This document shows positions 5,751 to 6,570 of a stretch of DNA of 6,570 nt, piece after piece. A program made the translations under genes and the position numbers. The stretch's first letter is position 1. Each line of letters starts with the position of its first letter. Origin of the DNA: Microbacterium sp. (lineage in GTDB: Bacteria > Actinomycetota > Actinomycetes > Actinomycetales > Microbacteriaceae); the NCBI GenBank assembly GCA_031286555.1, contig JAITUD010000249.1:1-6570 (forward strand). Reading direction: 5' to 3'. Under the pieces are notes generated by a model, which had not been told where the DNA came from, did no database searches, and saw only the letters and a program-made list of their open reading frames with translations.

Positions 5751-5792
5751 GGCCCTCACCCTCGATTCCGCCTCTGCTCCACCAGGCCCCGA

Positions 5793-5798
5793 CATAAT
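5793..5798 (+). promoter_or_regulatory. candidate -10 of a leaderless nitroreductase transcript
   Basis: CATAAT matches the TATAAT consensus at five of six positions and ends six bases before the ATG at 5805. Transcription would therefore begin at or beside the A of the start codon. The purine run AGGG touches the ATG directly and cannot act as a normal Shine-Dalgarno sequence. No clear -35 is seen. Confidence 0.55.
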
Positions 5799-5804
5799 CG
5801 AGGG

Positions 5805-6374
5805 ATGACGGTTCCCGAGGTCCATCCGGCGCTGGCCGGTCGGTTCAGTCCCGTGGGCTTCGATGCGACGATCGACATCGACGACCAGCGGGTCGACACG
5901 CTGCTGGATGCTGCACGGCATGCGCCCTCCGCCGGGAACTCGCAGCCCTGGATGTTCGTCGTCGCGCGGCGTGGCGACGCCGTGCACCAGCGGATCGTGC
6001 CGCATCTGGCGCGGAGCTCCTCGGTCTGGGCACCGTCCGCCTCACTGCTGGTCGCGAACCTCGCACACGTCACGATCGAAGGAAGCGACGGATGGGAGTA
6101 CTCGGAGTTCGCGCGCTACGACCTCGGACAGGCTGTCGCGCACATGACCGTGCAGGCGTTGCACCTGGGCTTCGACGCTCATCAGTTCCGCGCCTTCGAC
6201 AGGGAGGGGCTTGCCGCCGAGTTCCAGATCCCGTCGCACTGGGAGGTCACCTCCATGACGGCCTTCGGGGTCTCCGCGCACGCCCCCGGTGAGGCCCGCT
6301 CCCCCGGCACCAGCCGTGAGCGCGCCGGCCGCTCGGACATCACCTGGCTGCGTGCGGACAGGACGCAGGGATGA
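5805..6374 (+). CDS. nitroreductase-family flavoprotein
   Basis: A small protein of 189 residues with the nitroreductase fold signature, expected to bind FMN and reduce substrates with NAD(P)H in the cytoplasm. LLDAARHAPSAGNSQPWMFVVA (33-54) is the family's N-terminal flavin-binding block. RFSP near residues 13-16 stands where many members have an Arg-Ser-Arg phosphate-binding motif. The segment YDLGQAVAHMTVQALHLGFDAHQF (105-128) is the conserved C-terminal helix and loop region. AFGVSAH (153-159) matches the usual alpha/beta strand before the C-terminus. The frame is open upstream to 5559, but that overlaps the acetyltransferase, and the ATG at 5805 is the first one placed properly after a promoter-like hexamer. 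It shares ATGA with the next gene, so the two are probably coupled. The substrate is unknown. Confidence 0.88.
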   Translation: MTVPEVHPALAGRFSPVGFDATIDIDDQRVDTLLDAARHAPSAGNSQPWMFVVARRGDAVHQRIVPHLARSSSVWAPSASLLVANLAHVTIEGSDGWEYSEFARYDLGQAVAHMTVQALHLGFDAHQFRAFDREGLAAEFQIPSHWEVTSMTAFGVSAHAPGEARSPGTSRERAGRSDITWLRADRTQG

Positions 6375-6570
6375 CGCCCGTCGGCAGCGCATCGACGCGT
6401 CTCGTGATCCTGCGCGGCGACTCGGCCTCCGGGAAGACGACGACCGCGCTGGCACTCCGCGAGAGGCTGGGACTGAAGGTGGCGCTCATCCATCAGGACC
6501 AGTTCCGGCGCGAACTGCTTCGGAACGAGGACCGTGCACAGCGTTCCCGGGACGCGGGCATCCTCATCGT
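6371..6570 (+). CDS. P-loop kinase/AAA-family ATPase, 5' part only
   Basis: The window ends after 66 complete codons. Residues 11-24 (LVILRGDSASGKTT) form a beta strand and Walker A motif, with G16, G21, K22 and T23 as the GxxxxGKT set, so the protein binds ATP or another nucleotide. The later segment ALIHQDQFRRELL (38-50) resembles small actinobacterial P-loop kinases, a group that includes chloramphenicol phosphotransferase-like and zeta-toxin-like proteins. The substrate and exact family cannot be decided without the C-terminal part. The start codon overlaps the nitroreductase stop as ATGA, and GGACGCAGGG just upstream is a plausible ribosome binding site. Confidence 0.82.
   Translation, partial: MTPVGSASTRLVILRGDSASGKTTTALALRERLGLKVALIHQDQFRRELLRNEDRAQRSRDAGILI

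Noticed and set aside
5165..5797. A 210-codon open frame opposite the acetyltransferase
   Set aside because: It is antisense to a gene with clear GNAT motifs and has no motif of its own.
5559..5804. An 82-residue upstream extension of the nitroreductase frame
   Set aside because: It overlaps the 5' end of the divergent acetyltransferase gene and shows no family similarity. The ATG at 5805 starts just before the conserved region and follows a good -10.

Overview
The window is GC-rich chromosomal DNA with actinobacterial features: strong G/C bias at third codon positions, GGAGG-type ribosome binding sites, and -10-like hexamers placed so close to start codons that leaderless mRNAs are likely. 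Gene content and protein style suggest Microbacteriaceae, perhaps Microbacterium. That placement is inference. No rRNA, tRNA, CRISPR array, transposase or phage gene was seen.

Layout. (1) Positions 1-99 are a GC-rich tail with a GGGCC tandem repeat and a possible terminator hairpin. (2) 100-1401, minus: a short, archaeal-type aspartyl-tRNA synthetase with residues expected of a nondiscriminating Asp/Asn enzyme. (3) About 1402-1562, minus: the aspS leader, which reads as a translation-regulating T-box riboswitch. It has a GAC (Asp) codon in a short hairpin loop, a T-box core with UGGC to pair with a G73-CCA tRNA end, an 8-bp antisequestrator helix, and a competing 7-bp hairpin that buries the aspS Shine-Dalgarno sequence. 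(4) 1603-2553, minus: a WYL-domain regulator. (5) 2609-4906, plus and divergent from the regulator: a 765-residue UvrA-like twin-ABC protein that lacks the UvrB-binding insertion and matches the size class of the DrrC drug-resistance protein. (6) 4907-5158: a convergent gap with tandem palindromes and no convincing gene. (7) 5159-5641, minus: a GNAT acetyltransferase. (8) 5805-6374, plus: a small nitroreductase-family protein, probably leaderless. (9) 6371 to the window end, plus: the first 66 codons of a P-loop kinase/ATPase, overlapping the nitroreductase stop by ATGA.

How the parts fit. The WYL regulator and UvrA-like gene share a 55-bp divergent gap and look like a self-contained DNA-damage or DNA-binding-drug response pair. 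The T-box would let uncharged tRNA-Asp raise translation of the synthetase that charges it. The nitroreductase and kinase genes form a translationally coupled pair; their function together is unknown. The strongest novel observation is the aspS T-box, because the actinobacterial translational T-boxes I know of are mainly upstream of ileS.
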